From Clostridium sp. (GTDB lineage Bacteria > Bacillota > Clostridia > Lachnospirales > Lachnospiraceae), in the NCBI GenBank assembly GCA_031275405.1, contig JAISOV010000057.1, positions 1-64,000 on the forward strand: a stretch of DNA of 64,000 nt, given 5' to 3'. Below, piece after piece: positions 50,839-61,135 of this stretch (the first letter of the stretch is position 1; each line of letters opens with the position of its first letter). The notes beneath the pieces were generated by a model. That model did not search any database. It saw only the letters and a list, made by a program, of their open reading frames with translations, and was not told the DNA's origin. The position numbers and the translations under genes were made by a program.

Positions 50839-52455
50839 TCAGCAAGAGCTGCCGTTCTTTTCCCGCAGCGCGGCCTGGATGAATCCCTCAAAGAGCGGAT
50901 GGGGTCTGTTCGGACGCGATTTCAGTTCCGGATGTCCCTGCGTGGCAAGGAAGAACGGATGTTCCGTGATCTCGCACATTTCCACGATCCGGTTATCCGG
51001 GGAGGTGCCGGACAGGCGCAGCCCGTGTCCGGACAGCGCGGCGCGGTAGTCGTTGTTCACCTCGTAGCGGTGGCGGTGCCTTTCATAAATGGCTTCTTCG
51101 CCGTACAGCTCATATGCTCTGGAATGTTTATCCAGAACACAAGGATAAGCGCCAAGCCTCAGGGTTCCGCCGATGTCCTCCACGCCGTTCTGATCGGGCA
51201 TCAGGGCGATGACCGGATGGGTCGTGCCGGAATTAAGTTCGATGCTGTTCGCGTCCGTATAGCCTAGCACGTTCCGGGCATACTCCACAATGCTAAGCTG
51301 CATTCCAAGGCATAGCCCCAGGAACGGCTTGCGGCGCGTCCGGGCGTATGTGATGGCCCTGATCTTGCCCTCGATACCGCGAGGGCCGAAGCCGCCGGGA
51401 ACCAGAATCCCGTGTACGTCGCCGAGCAGTTCCTCCGCGTTTTCCTCGGTGAGGTTTTCGGACAGGATCCATTTGATGGATACTGTGGCGTGGTTGGTAA
51501 TGCCGCCGTGTTTCAAGGCTTCCACCACGCTGATATAAGCGTCGTGGAGGGAAACATATTTGCCCACCAAGGCGATTCGCACCTCATCCGTAGGATGTTT
51601 CAGATCCTCCACCAGTGTGCGCCAGTCGGTCAGATCCGGTTCCGGACATTCCAGACGCAGGCATTCGCAGGCGACCTGCGCAAGCTGCTCCTTTTCCATG
51701 GCTAGGGGCGCCTCGTACAGATGTTCCACGTCCAGGTTCTGGAGGACGTTCCGGCTCGGAACATTGCAGAACAGAGCGATCTTGTCTTTCAGAGCCTGTC
51801 CCAGCGGATGTTCGCTCCGGCATACGATGATGTCGGGCCGAATGCCCATCCCTTGCAGATCCTTTACGCTCGACTGCGTGGGTTTGGTTTTCAGCTCCCG
51901 GGAAGCGTTCAGGTAAGGGATCAGGGTTACATGTATCAGGATCGCGTTCGAATGTCCCACTTCATGCTGAAACTGGCGGATGGATTCCAGAAAAGGCTGG
52001 CTTTCGATGTCGCCCACCGTACCGCCGACCTCGATGATGGCAATGCGGGTATCCTCATCCGTAAAATTGCGGTAAAACCGGCTTTTGATCTCGTTGGTGA
52101 TATGCGGGATGACCTGTACGGTCCCGCCGCCGTAATCCCCCCGGCGTTCTTTCTGCAGCACCGACCAGTACACCTTTCCGGTGGTTACGTTGGAATATTT
52201 GTCCAGGCTTTCATCAATGAAACGCTCGTAATGCCCGAGATCCAGATCCGTTTCGGCGCCGTCGTCCGTCACGAAGACTTCTCCGTGCTGTATGGGGTTC
52301 ATGGTGCCGGGATCCATGTTGATGTACGGATCGAATTTCTGCATGGTGACTTTGTAGCCTCTGGCTTTTAACAGCCGACCTAAAGACGCGGCCGTGATTC
52401 CTTTGCCTAGCCCGGAAACCACGCCGCCGGTAACAAATACGTATTTTACTGACAT
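50839..52455 (-). CDS. pyrG: CTP synthase
   Basis: The 538-residue enzyme makes CTP from UTP, glutamine and ATP. The N-terminal synthase domain reads [17 protein letters not shown], with [14 protein letters not shown] and [11 protein letters not shown]. The C-terminal glutaminase domain has the nucleophile motif [19 protein letters not shown] and ends with HPEL. ATG 52455 follows GGAAGGAG; the longer open frame upstream is low-complexity repeat and has no family match. Confidence 0.97.
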   Translation of the reverse strand: MSVKYVFVTGGVVSGLGKGITAASLGRLLKARGYKVTMQKFDPYINMDPGTMNPIQHGEVFVTDDGAETDLDLGHYERFIDESLDKYSNVTTGKVYWSVLQKERRGDYGGGTVQVIPHITNEIKSRFYRNFTDEDTRIAIIEVGGTVGDIESQPFLESIRQFQHEVGHSNAILIHVTLIPYLNASRELKTKPTQSSVKDLQGMGIRPDIIVCRSEHPLGQALKDKIALFCNVPSRNVLQNLDVEHLYEAPLAMEKEQLAQVACECLRLECPEPDLTDWRTLVEDLKHPTDEVRIALVGKYVSLHDAYISVVEALKHGGITNHATVSIKWILSENLTEENAEELLGDVHGILVPGGFGPRGIEGKIRAITYARTRRKPFLGLCLGMQLSIVEYARNVLGYTDANSIELNSGTTHPVIALMPDQNGVEDIGGTLRLGAYPCVLDKHSRAYELYGEEAIYERHRHRYEVNNDYRAALSGHGLRLSGTSPDNRIVEMCEITEHPFFLATQGHPELKSRPNRPHPLFEGFIQAALREKNGSSC

Positions 52456-52479
52456 AACACAGACTCCTTCCAAATCCGG

Positions 52480-52725
52480 ACATGGAACCATGAATCCGCT
52501 TTGCGAACCCATGATTCGCGGACAGGCGCCAAGGGCGGCGCTTCTGACCAGTTCGCGGGCAAGGGACAGCGGCTCCCATGCTTCGCGGACAGGCGCCAAA
52601 GGGCGGCCGCGCCGCCTACTTGGCTTCTCGTAGCCAGATTCCATCGCGCTGTGTGAGCTGCCGCAAGCAATCAGAAGCTTCCCGAACCCGTCATGGCTGC
52701 TTCGCAGCCGCTTAGCGTACTGACA
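52480..52725. repeat. Repeat-rich spacer upstream of pyrG
   Basis: The sequence TTCGCGGACAGGCGCCAA occurs twice (52513 and 52580 areas), followed by GGCGGC. Further along, GGCTGCTTCGCAGCCGCTTAG (about 52697-52718) is almost identical to a segment at about 63565-63586 upstream of the histidine kinase. These are palindromic and have no coding content. Confidence 0.7.
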
Positions 52726-52821
52726 TGTATTATACAATGGATGAGCGGGAAAAATCTACTGGAAATCAAAATTATTTAAGAAATCTTTTAGAGTTAAGTT
52801 GTACTTTTCACATTTCTGCTA

Positions 52822-52850
52822 TTGATTTATCGGCATGGAATCTCTATAAT
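52822..52850 (+). promoter_or_regulatory. Promoter of ftsH
   Basis: TTGATT at 52822, a 17-base spacer and TATAAT at 52845. The predicted start near 52857 gives a 52-base leader. Confidence 0.88.
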
Positions 52851-52908
52851 AAGAGAAACCTTTCGTCCGGATACCGGGCGATGCTGGATTCGGAGAAACG
52901 GAGTGGGT

Positions 52909-55104
52909 ATGGATAATCAGATGAATCAGTTCGAGAAGGGAAACGGGTATCCTAACGGCGGACGCGGGCCGGGCGGCGGGCCGGGCGGAAACAACAGCGG
53001 AGGCGGCGGAAGGCCGCCGAAGAAACCCACTGTCATGATGATTCTCCTGGCCGGGATCAGCACGGTGCTGATCGTATTCATGTTCTGGAACCTTTTGGGA
53101 ACGGACAGCAATACCATCGAAGTCGCCTACACGGATTTTATCCAGCTGCTGGAAGACGGAAAAGTGGAAACGGCGGATCTCCAGACCAGCGGGGTCGTCT
53201 TATTTACGATGAAAGAGGACAGCACGGAAGAGGTCGGAATAACGAATGCATATGCACTCTATTTTGGCAATCCCACGGTCAGTTATTCCACCTTGCTGAT
53301 GGAGGATACGACGACTTATACCCAGCGGCTCCGGGAGGCCGGAGTGGAGGGGAAACTGGTCGCTTCCAATAGTTCGGCGAAGATACTGGAATTTTTTGGA
53401 TATGTCATCTTGCCGGTGATCCTGATGTGGATCCTGGTGAGTATCCTGTTTCGCAGGATGTCGGGCGGCGGCGGGCCTATGGGCGTGGGGAAGAGCAACG
53501 CCAAGGTATATGTGCAGAAAGAGACGGGCGTCACGTTCAAGGATGTGGCGGGAGAGGACGAAGCCAAGGAGTCTTTGGTGGAAGTGGTGGATTTCCTGCA
53601 TAATCCGGGGAGATATTCCAAGATCGGTGCAAGGCTGCCTAAGGGGGCGCTGTTGGTGGGGCCTCCCGGCACAGGCAAGACGCTGCTGGCGAAAGCCGTG
53701 GCGGGAGAGGCGCACGTGCCTTTTTTCTCCCTGACCGGTTCTGATTTCATAGAGCTGTATGTGGGCGTGGGCGCGAGCCGTGTCCGGGATCTGTTCAAGG
53801 AAGCCACCAAGAATGCGCCGTGTATCGTTTTTATTGATGAGATTGACGCCATCGGGCGCAGCCGTGATTCCAAATACGGCGGCGGCAACGAGGAACGGGA
53901 ACAGACGCTGAATCAGCTGCTGTCCGAAATGGACGGATTCGACAGCTCTAAGGGGATTCTGATCCTGGGCGCGACCAACCGCCCGGAGATTCTGGATAAG
54001 GCGCTGCTGCGTCCCGGACGGTTCGACCGGAGGATCATCGTGGATAAGCCGGATCTGAAAGGACGCGTGGAGATCCTGCGGGTACATTCCAAAGATGTGA
54101 AAATGGACGAATCGGTGGATCTGGACGCCATTGCCCTGGCGACCAGCGGGGCGGTGGGGAGCGATCTCGCCAACATGATCAACGAAGCGGCGATCAACGC
54201 CGTGAAAGAAAACCGGGAATATGTCAATCAGCAGGATCTGTTTGCGGCGGTGGAGCAGGTGCTGGTGGGGAAAGAAAAGAAAGACCGTATCATGAGTAAG
54301 GAAGAACGGAGGATCGTGTCCTATCATGAAGTCGGTCATGCGCTGGTGAGCGCGCTGCAGAAAAATTCCGAGCCGGTGCAGAAGATCACCATCGTCCCCC
54401 GTACCATGGGAGCCTTGGGGTACGTCATGCACGTGCCGGAGGAGGAAAAATATCTGAACACCGAAGCCGAGCTGCGGGATATGCTGATTTCTCTGGTGGC
54501 GGGCCGGGCGGCGGAAGAAATCGTCTTTGATACGGTCACGACCGGAGCAGCCAATGACATTGAGAAAGCGACCGGGATCGCCAGGGCGATGGTCACGCAG
54601 TACGGCATGAGCAAACGCTTTGGCTTGGCGAGCCTTGCTACGGTGGAAAGCAAATATCTGGAGGGCAGGGCGGCGCTGAACTGTAGCGAGGCGACGGCGG
54701 CAGAGGTGGACGCGGAAGTCGTGGAGATCCTGAAAGAAAGCTATGAGAAAGCCTTGGCGTTCCTGAAAGACAACCGGGAGCTCATGGATAAGCTTGCCGC
54801 TTTCCTGATTGAAAAGGAAACCATCACCGGAAAAGAATTTATGGACATCTTCCGAAAGGAGAAAGGACTGCCGGAACCCGAGAAAAAATCCGACGAGAAA
54901 GGCGGGAGGCCTCAAGAGCCGACAGAGGCGGCGGGGCAGTCCGGAGAACAGGCTGGGATAGAGCGGAAAGAAGAAGCGGCGCGGAGAACGGAGCCGAACC
55001 GTGCGGAAGCGGAAGAACCTCAGGAAACGGAATCCCAAAGGAACGCGGAAGAAGATCAGCCGCAGCCTCCGGTAGGGCGCTTTTCAAATGGCAGTATCTG
55101 GTAA
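52909..55104 (+). CDS. ftsH: ATP-dependent zinc metalloprotease FtsH
   Basis: This 731-residue membrane protease degrades misassembled membrane and regulatory proteins. A Gly/Asn-rich N-terminus (residues 10-38) precedes the first membrane segment (41-62), an extracellular domain and a second segment (about 160-182). The AAA domain shows Walker A GPPGTGKT, Walker [10 protein letters not shown] and RPGRFDRR. The zinc site is HEVGH in SYHEVGHAL. The C-terminal 80 residues are a charged low-complexity tail. ATG 52909 follows GGAGAAACGGAG. Confidence 0.97.
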   Translation: MDNQMNQFEKGNGYPNGGRGPGGGPGGNNSGGGGRPPKKPTVMMILLAGISTVLIVFMFWNLLGTDSNTIEVAYTDFIQLLEDGKVETADLQTSGVVLFTMKEDSTEEVGITNAYALYFGNPTVSYSTLLMEDTTTYTQRLREAGVEGKLVASNSSAKILEFFGYVILPVILMWILVSILFRRMSGGGGPMGVGKSNAKVYVQKETGVTFKDVAGEDEAKESLVEVVDFLHNPGRYSKIGARLPKGALLVGPPGTGKTLLAKAVAGEAHVPFFSLTGSDFIELYVGVGASRVRDLFKEATKNAPCIVFIDEIDAIGRSRDSKYGGGNEEREQTLNQLLSEMDGFDSSKGILILGATNRPEILDKALLRPGRFDRRIIVDKPDLKGRVEILRVHSKDVKMDESVDLDAIALATSGAVGSDLANMINEAAINAVKENREYVNQQDLFAAVEQVLVGKEKKDRIMSKEERRIVSYHEVGHALVSALQKNSEPVQKITIVPRTMGALGYVMHVPEEEKYLNTEAELRDMLISLVAGRAAEEIVFDTVTTGAANDIEKATGIARAMVTQYGMSKRFGLASLATVESKYLEGRAALNCSEATAAEVDAEVVEILKESYEKALAFLKDNRELMDKLAAFLIEKETITGKEFMDIFRKEKGLPEPEKKSDEKGGRPQEPTEAAGQSGEQAGIERKEEAARRTEPNRAEAEEPQETESQRNAEEDQPQPPVGRFSNGSIW

Positions 55105-55157
55105 GCGCATTCCAAGAACTGTTTGCGGAATGGAGGACTGGAATGTATAGGTTCTGC

Positions 55158-55192
55158 AAAATCCGTCTTTGCCTGTAGGCAGGACGGATTTT
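55158..55192. terminator. Terminator after ftsH
   Basis: AAAATCCGTC (55158-55167) pairs with GACGGATTTT (55183-55192) around an inner TGCCT/AGGCA stem. A- and T-runs flank the stem on both sides, so it works in either direction. From here to the livK promoter at 55380 no gene is seen. Confidence 0.88.
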
Positions 55193-55379
55193 ATGCGCAG
55201 AAAATCTTCGGATGGATTTCCAGTGATCCCGCCATTCTCTGTGCTGCCGGTATCCCCGGTGGACTTGCTATGCTTGGTACTGCTCCGGCAGATTTCGCGC
55301 AGTTCTATGCCCATGTTTTTCGCGTTGCTCAAAAACTTGCTTACGTATCTGGGCGGAAAGATAAAAATGAAATTTATGC

Positions 55380-55408
55380 TTGACATACTTACAAAGCTGG
55401 CATATAAT
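55380..55408 (+). promoter_or_regulatory. Perfect consensus promoter of livK
   Basis: TTGACA at 55380, a 17-base spacer and TATAAT at 55403, an exact sigma-A consensus. The predicted start is near 55415. Confidence 0.93.
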
Positions 55409-55417
55409 TACATACAA

Positions 55418-55462
55418 TATCAGCGCAGGGCAAAGACGTCCAGTCTTTGCCCTGCGCTGATA
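55418..55462 (+). promoter_or_regulatory. 20-bp perfect hairpin at the 5' end of the livK mRNA
   Basis: Positions 55418-55437 pair perfectly with 55443-55462 around a five-base loop. It starts within a few bases of the predicted transcript start and ends six bases before AGGAG. No T-run follows. It may stabilise the mRNA, bind a regulator as DNA, or control ribosome access. Confidence 0.85.
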
Positions 55463-55492
55463 AATTTAGGAGATATTATGGAGGAAAAGGCT

Positions 55493-56704
55493 ATGAAACG
55501 CGTATTAACCGTTATCCCGGCACTGAGTCTAGCGCTTGCGCTGTTGGCGTCCTGCTCCGGAACAGGCGGAGACAGTACGGACATATCTGCTCCGGCAGGA
55601 ACGGCGGCTTCCGGCGGCAAAGTCATCAAAATCGGCATCTTCGAGCCGGCTTCCGGCGACAACGGAGCCGCAGGCAAGCAGGAGACACTCGGCTATGAGT
55701 ATGCCCACTCGATTACCCCGACCGTCGAAATCAACGGAGAGACCTACAACGTAGAACTCGAAATCGTTGACAATGAGAGCAGCACCGATAAGGCGGCTAC
55801 CGCCGCAAGTGCGCTCATTTCCAAGGGAGTCAGCGTCGTCCTCGGTTCATACGGATCGGCGGTGTGTATCGCCAGCAGCCAGGTGTTCGCTGACGCGAAC
55901 ATCGCCTGTATCGCACCTACGTCCACGAATCCGCAGGTTACGCTGGGCAACAGCCATTACTTCCGGCTGTGCTTCCTTGACCCGTTCCAAGGCACGGTAC
56001 TTGCGAACTTCGCGATGGAGCAGTTTCAGGCAAAGAACGCTTATGTGCTGGCGAAGCTCGGCGATGACTACAGCGTAGGACTCGCGACTTATTTCAGGGA
56101 GGCGTTCGAGGAACTTGGCGGCACATGCATTTACGAGACCTTCCCGGAGGGTACCAGCGACTACAACAGCTACATCGTAAATGCGAAAAACGCAGGGGCG
56201 GACATCTTTTTCTCGCCGACCAGCACCGAGGCCGCCGCGCTTATCATCGAGCAGGCTGCGGCTCAAGGCTGGGATAAGCCCATCCTCGCGGGGGATACGT
56301 GGGACAGCAACGTTATCACGACCGCCGCAACGGGCAAAGATATTACCCTCTACATCACTACTTTCTATCAAGAGGGAGGCAACCCGGAGTTTGACGCAGG
56401 CTTCAAGTCTTGGCTGAACGCCAACCCCGATAAACTTGCCAGCAACAACGGCAACGACCAGATCAGCGCAATTTCCCCGATGGCGTTCGACGCGTATTAC
56501 ACGGCGCTTGAGGCTATCAAAGCTGCCGGAAGCACTGATTCGGTCGCTATCAACGACGCCATCTGGAACGTCAGGTACGAAGGAGTAACCGGTCACATCG
56601 AGTTCGATGAGATTGGCGATGCGAAGCGCAGTGATGCGGTCATCAAGAAAGCGAATACCGAGATGGGCAGCTGGGAGTATGTTACCACCCAGACGGTCAG
56701 GTAA
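55493..56704 (+). CDS. livK: Branched-chain amino acid ABC transporter, substrate-binding lipoprotein
   Basis: This protein of about 403 residues binds branched-chain amino acids (or related compounds) outside the membrane. Its lipoprotein signal MKRVLTVIPALSLALALLASC puts the lipidated cysteine at 21, followed by a Ser/Gly/Thr linker. The periplasmic-binding fold type I reads IKIGIFEPASGDNGAAGKQ and ends with ANTEMGSWEYVTTQTV. GGAGG lies eight bases before ATG 55493; ATG 55478 is in frame after AGGAG. A repeat block and separate promoters lie between it and livH. Confidence 0.93.
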   Translation: MKRVLTVIPALSLALALLASCSGTGGDSTDISAPAGTAASGGKVIKIGIFEPASGDNGAAGKQETLGYEYAHSITPTVEINGETYNVELEIVDNESSTDKAATAASALISKGVSVVLGSYGSAVCIASSQVFADANIACIAPTSTNPQVTLGNSHYFRLCFLDPFQGTVLANFAMEQFQAKNAYVLAKLGDDYSVGLATYFREAFEELGGTCIYETFPEGTSDYNSYIVNAKNAGADIFFSPTSTEAAALIIEQAAAQGWDKPILAGDTWDSNVITTAATGKDITLYITTFYQEGGNPEFDAGFKSWLNANPDKLASNNGNDQISAISPMAFDAYYTALEAIKAAGSTDSVAINDAIWNVRYEGVTGHIEFDEIGDAKRSDAVIKKANTEMGSWEYVTTQTVR

Positions 56705-56764
56705 CTGCCGGAGAGAATCAATTTCCGGAAGGACGCCATGTGTGCCTGGGGGAAGCTGATCCTG

Positions 56765-56788
56765 TTCCGCAAGAGCTGCTGAATGAAC
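56765..56788 (+). repeat. Single 22-bp-type hairpin repeat
   Basis: TTCCGCAAGAGCTGCTGAAT has the arms and spacing of the family seen at mfd and trxA. It lies 60 bases after livK. Confidence 0.6.
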
Positions 56789-56801
56789 TATATGCGCCAC
56801 T

Positions 56802-57017
56802 TATCGGAAGCCGCTCCGCAGCTTCCGGTAAGTTATATTACAAGAAGCAAGACCGGCTTCTTGTAATCGAATACGGCGCATAGGGCAGCGCCTTTTATCG
56901 GAAGCCGCTCCGCAGCTTCCGATAAGTTATATTACAAGAAGCAAGACCGGCTTCTTGTAATCGAATACGGCGCATAGGGCAGCGCCTTTTACCGGAAGCC
57001 GCTCCGCAGCTTCCGGT
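56802..57017 (+). repeat. 94-bp tandem repeat with hairpins downstream of livK
   Basis: Units start at 56802, 56896 and 56990 (partial) and are nearly identical. Each holds three hairpins: TATCGGAAGC/GCTTCCGGTA, ATTACAAGAAGC/GCTTCTTGTAAT, and GGCGC/GCGCC followed by TTTT. The last resembles a terminator, so the array may isolate livK from livHMGF. Confidence 0.93.
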
Positions 57018-57030
57018 AAGTTATACTATG

Positions 57031-57052
57031 TTCAGCAAGGACAGCTAAATGA
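57031..57052 (+). repeat. Single 22-bp-type hairpin repeat
   Basis: TTCAGCAAGGACAGCTAAAT closely matches the family consensus, just after the 94-bp array. Confidence 0.6.
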
Positions 57053-57193
57053 CAATTTGGCGCACACTGTTCTCGTAATTTTATACGAGATACCGCCCAT
57101 ACATGGCCTGCATGGACGCTTATTCCTTCGAGGGATCTTCCTGCTGGGCAGCAATGAGTATCTCTCTTGGTGTAATGCGACTCGTTTTCTAGG

Positions 57194-57222
57194 TTGACCT
57201 AACTGCTTTTTTGTGATATAAT
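57194..57222 (+). promoter_or_regulatory. Promoter of livHMGF
   Basis: TTGACC at 57194, a 17-base spacer and TGATATAAT with -10 at 57217 (extended type). A second candidate, TTCACA at 57316 with TATACT at 57340, lies closer to livH. A leader of about 150 bases separates the first start from the ATG. Confidence 0.85.
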
Positions 57223-57377
57223 CATAAAAATGTGTGGATGTGTCGGCTAAGGTTCATGAGTGTCAAAATCTGCGAGTCCCTGTGGCGATTTTGCCCGTGT
57301 CGAGCGGCGAATCGGTTCACATTTTTGAACGGTCTTTGTTATACTTTAGGCATAGCTCTCTGTGGAGGTTTTGCGGT

Positions 57378-58256
57378 ATGAATTATTTGCCCTATATGCT
57401 GGCGGGAGTTTCTGTCGGGGGGCAGTATGCCCTGATTGCTATCGGCTACACAATGGTGTATGGAATTCTGCGCCTGATTAACTTCGCTCATGGTGATATT
57501 TTTATGGCGGCCGGCCTGATTCTGATTTATTTAGCGAACCCGCTGACACTGTGGCTGGCTTTGCCGCTCGTGCTGATTGTGACCGCCGTAATCGGTTTTC
57601 TTGTCGAACGTATGGCGTACAAGCCACTGCGCGACGCTCCGCGAATGAGTGTTATGATTAGCGCGATTGGTATCAGCTATCTGATTCAGAACATTACGCT
57701 GTACATAACCGGAGGACTTGCGAAGACATACCCTGCGATTCCGTGGGTCAGCGATACGATTACCCTCTTCGGCGCGACGACGAAAAGGGTGACAGTGATC
57801 ACACCGGTACTGACGCTGGCGCTTATCGCCGGACTGATTCTGCTCGTTCGGAAGACCAAGATCGGCATGGCAATGCGCGCCGTGTCGCGGGACTTTGATA
57901 CCAGCCGCCTGATGGGAGTTAAGATTAATACGGTTATCAGCGTCACGTTTATTATCGGCTCGTTTCTTGCGGCGGTTGGCTCTATGCTGTATTTTGCAAA
58001 CTATACGGCCATCGTTCCTACGTCCGGCGCGATGCCCGGATTGAAAGCGTTCGTCGCGGCAGTGTTCGGGGGGATTGGCTCCATTCCGGGCGCGGTAATC
58101 GGCGCGTTCCTGATTGGCATATGCGAGAACATGATCAAAAGCGGAGGCTCGAGCTGGACGACATTCAGCGACGCGTTTACTTTTGTCCTGCTGATTATCA
58201 TCCTAGTCGTCAAACCCACGGGATTGTTCGGCGAAAAGCAAATCGACAAAGTCTGA
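57378..58256 (+). CDS. livH: Branched-chain amino acid ABC transporter permease LivH
   Basis: This 292-residue permease has eight or so membrane segments and the family opening GVSVGGQYALIAIGYTMVYGILRLINFAHGDI. The ABC-interaction loop is AFVAAVFGGIGSIPGAVIGAFLIG. GGAGG lies nine bases before ATG 57378. The longer frame upstream is not used. Confidence 0.93.
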   Translation: MNYLPYMLAGVSVGGQYALIAIGYTMVYGILRLINFAHGDIFMAAGLILIYLANPLTLWLALPLVLIVTAVIGFLVERMAYKPLRDAPRMSVMISAIGISYLIQNITLYITGGLAKTYPAIPWVSDTITLFGATTKRVTVITPVLTLALIAGLILLVRKTKIGMAMRAVSRDFDTSRLMGVKINTVISVTFIIGSFLAAVGSMLYFANYTAIVPTSGAMPGLKAFVAAVFGGIGSIPGAVIGAFLIGICENMIKSGGSSWTTFSDAFTFVLLIIILVVKPTGLFGEKQIDKV

Positions 58257-58397
58257 GGTTTCCACTGGATAGCGGTGTCGGCTCAGACAAGCCGAGAGAC
58301 AAAATCCGCGGTTCTTTGTTCCTATTGAGACGCCGGTCACGCCACGTTTCCGAACCGCTTTTGCGATATGCAAAGAAACATTACCGGGGGTAAAGAT

Positions 58398-59510
58398 ATG
58401 TCTAAGGCACAAAAACTTATATCAGCGGCGTTGCTCGTCGCCCTATATGTTACGGTCTTCCTACTGGAGCAGACGCTCGCGCCCTCCGAGATGTTGTTTA
58501 CCGTGCTGAAAAAGGGAGCGATATACGCGCTGGTCGCGGTATCCATGAATCTGCTGAACGGATTTACCGGCTTGTTTTCTCTCGGACAAGCGGGGTTTAT
58601 GCTAATCGGTGCTTATGTATACGGCATTTTCACCATTCCGGTAGATGCCCGGGAAAGCGTATACCAATATTTTGACGGCGGGATGATCCAGTTCACGGTT
58701 CCGGTGCTTGCCGCGCTGGTTATGGCGGGGGCGGCAGCCGCGATGGCAGCGGCGCTGATCGGGCTGCCGGCGCTCCGGCTGAAAAGCGACTACCTTGCGA
58801 TTGCGACGCTCGGGTTCGCGGAGATTCTCCGTGCGATCTTCCAGTGGGACAAACTCGGACCGGTTACGAACGGCTCCAACTTGTTGCGCAAGTTCCCGAC
58901 ATTCAACGATTTTAACCTCGTTGCGGGCGGCAGGACGATTTATCTGTCTACCCTGGTGCCGTTTCTGATCGTCGGCGTGTGCATATTCTTGATTGTCCTG
59001 CTGATAAACTCATCCTACGGAAGGGTGTTTCGCGCAATACGCGATGACGAGCGCGCCGCCGAGGCGATGGGCGTAAACCTGTTTATACATAAAGAGCTGT
59101 CGTTTGTGATCAGCTCGTTCTTCGCCGGCGTCAGCGGAGCTTTGCTGGCAATGTACCAGATGGCGATTCAGGCGAGTGCGTTTAAGGCGGCGATGACATA
59201 TGAGATCCTCCTGATTGTCGTAATCGGAGGCATTGGTTCCGTAACCGGAAGCTGCATCGGGTCGTTCCTGTTTATCGCGGCGTCGGAGTGGTGGCTGAGG
59301 GGGCTTGACAGCGGTTCGTTCCTTGGGATAAACGCTCCCGGGGTTTTTCGCGCCGGATTCCGCAAGGTCGTGTTTTCCGTAATTATTATGGCAATTGTGC
59401 TGTTTTACCGTAAAGGGCTGATGGGTTCCGGTGAGTTCTCCATACAGGGCATCGCTGATTTTTTCGGACGGCTTTTCCGCAAAGGGAGGAGGGCCGAAAA
59501 TGACGGATAA
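58398..59510 (+). CDS. livM: Branched-chain amino acid ABC transporter permease LivM
   Basis: This 370-residue permease has the LivM signature NLLNGFTGLFSLGQAGFMLIGAY and the coupling loop IVVIGGIGSVTGSCIGSF. The start at ATG 58398 follows GGGGGT; ATG 58368 is in frame but lacks a site. It overlaps livG by 11 bases. Confidence 0.93.
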   Translation: MSKAQKLISAALLVALYVTVFLLEQTLAPSEMLFTVLKKGAIYALVAVSMNLLNGFTGLFSLGQAGFMLIGAYVYGIFTIPVDARESVYQYFDGGMIQFTVPVLAALVMAGAAAAMAAALIGLPALRLKSDYLAIATLGFAEILRAIFQWDKLGPVTNGSNLLRKFPTFNDFNLVAGGRTIYLSTLVPFLIVGVCIFLIVLLINSSYGRVFRAIRDDERAAEAMGVNLFIHKELSFVISSFFAGVSGALLAMYQMAIQASAFKAAMTYEILLIVVIGGIGSVTGSCIGSFLFIAASEWWLRGLDSGSFLGINAPGVFRAGFRKVVFSVIIMAIVLFYRKGLMGSGEFSIQGIADFFGRLFRKGRRAENDG

Positions 59511-60285
59511 CGTACTGGAAGTGAAAAATTTGACCATGCGTTTCGGTGGCGTTACCGCCGTGGACGGACTGTCGCTGGAAATCAACCGCAGTGAGATCAT
59601 CGCGCTGATCGGCCCGAACGGAGCAGGGAAAACGACTGCGTTCAACTGCATAACCGGGGTATATAAGCCTACGTCCGGCGTGGTTTCTTTTCTTGGCAAA
59701 CAGATTGCCGAAGGAAGTACGCCGGATCGAATTACGCAATTGGGGATTGCAAGGACATTCCAGAATATACGGCTGTTCAACACGATGACCGTACTGGAGA
59801 ATGTGCTGGTCGCAAAGCACATGCGCACGAAGCATAATGTTTTTACCGCAGCGTTCCGAATCAGCTATCAAGAGGAAAAGCGTGTACGCGGCGAAGCGCT
59901 GGCGCTTCTCGAGGAGCAGGAACTGCTTCACCTGAAAGACGAGGTAGCGTCGAATCTGCCATACGGCTTGCAGCGCCGTCTGGAAATTGCCCGGGCTCTG
60001 GCGACCGAGCCTCAGCTCCTTCTTCTTGACGAACCCGCCGCAGGCATGAATCCTCAGGAAACGCTGGAGCTTGCCCAGTTCATCAAACAGATCCGCGACA
60101 AATACAAACTGACTGTTTTCATTATCGAACATCACATGGATCTGATCATGCAAGTCTCCGACCGTATTTACGTACTCGACTTCGGCAAGATGATTGCAAC
60201 CGGCGCTCCCCCGGATATTCAGAGGGATCAGCACGTCATCGACGCGTACCTGGGCGTAGCCGAGGACGCCGTATTGTCGCCGTAG
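59500..60285 (+). CDS. livG: Branched-chain amino acid ABC transporter ATPase LivG
   Basis: The 261-residue ATPase shows Walker A GPNGAGKTTAF, the shortened family signature LPYGLQRRLEIARAL, and Walker B LLLDEPAAGMNP. GGGAGGAGG precedes ATG 59500, inside the livM coding end. Confidence 0.95.
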   Translation: MTDNVLEVKNLTMRFGGVTAVDGLSLEINRSEIIALIGPNGAGKTTAFNCITGVYKPTSGVVSFLGKQIAEGSTPDRITQLGIARTFQNIRLFNTMTVLENVLVAKHMRTKHNVFTAAFRISYQEEKRVRGEALALLEEQELLHLKDEVASNLPYGLQRRLEIARALATEPQLLLLDEPAAGMNPQETLELAQFIKQIRDKYKLTVFIIEHHMDLIMQVSDRIYVLDFGKMIATGAPPDIQRDQHVIDAYLGVAEDAVLSP

Positions 60286-60333
60286 GGCGGGTAATGCTCG
60301 TCTGCTATCATGTTATTATTTGGAGAGTAAAAT

Positions 60334-61035
60334 ATGCTGAATATCACGGATCTGAAAGTCAACTACGGCGGCATCGAGGCCGTTAAGGGAATTTCCTTCC
60401 AGGTTCCCCAGGGCAAGGTCGTAACGCTCATCGGCGCGAACGGCGCGGGGAAAAGCACGACGCTGAAAGCAATCTCCGGACTGGTCAAGCCGCAGTCCGG
60501 CTCGATCCGTTTCGGCGGGATGAATATTACGTCGAAAGAGGCCGCGTTCATCGTCGGTAAGGGAATTACGCTGGTGCCGGAGGGCCGCAGGATCTTCCCG
60601 GATATGACTGTGTTGGAGAACCTCAAAATCGGCGCCTATCTCCGCAAAGACAAATTGGACGACGACATAAGCTGGGTGTTCGAGCTATTCCCGAGGCTCA
60701 AGGAGCGCGGCTGGCAGCTTGGCGGAACGCTCTCGGGCGGCGAACAGCAAATGCTGGCAGTGGGGCGCGCGCTTATGAGCCGCCCGCGTCTGATGATGAT
60801 GGACGAGCCTTCGCTCGGACTGGCTCCGCTGATTGTGCGCGACATTTTTCATATCATCCAGGAAATCAACCGGCAGGACGTGACGATTCTGCTCATTGAG
60901 CAGAACGCGAATATGGCCTTGCAGGCCGCCGATTTCGCGTACGTAATGGAAACGGGACGTATCACCAAAAGCGGCACTGGCCGCGAGCTTTTGGACGACC
61001 CCGCCGTAAAGGCCGCCTACTTAGGCAGTGCATGA
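60334..61035 (+). CDS. livF: Branched-chain amino acid ABC transporter ATPase LivF
   Basis: This 233-residue ATPase shows Walker A GANGAGKSTTL, signature LSGGEQQMLAVGRALM and Walker B MMMDEPSLGLAP. GGAGAG precedes ATG 60334. It is the last gene of the operon. Confidence 0.95.
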   Translation: MLNITDLKVNYGGIEAVKGISFQVPQGKVVTLIGANGAGKSTTLKAISGLVKPQSGSIRFGGMNITSKEAAFIVGKGITLVPEGRRIFPDMTVLENLKIGAYLRKDKLDDDISWVFELFPRLKERGWQLGGTLSGGEQQMLAVGRALMSRPRLMMMDEPSLGLAPLIVRDIFHIIQEINRQDVTILLIEQNANMALQAADFAYVMETGRITKSGTGRELLDDPAVKAAYLGSA

Positions 61036-61135
61036 GTTCCCACACACGTCGCGGGCGGCCATTTCGCTGCTCCGCTTTTGTCTTGCGCTTCTGCCGCCGC
61101 GGCTTCGGCCGGATCCTCTGCCTTACCGCGCTCTA

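Noticed and set aside
53200-55038. Long open frame antisense to ftsH
   Set aside because: Same reason: full overlap with ftsH, Arg/His-rich composition and no start signal.
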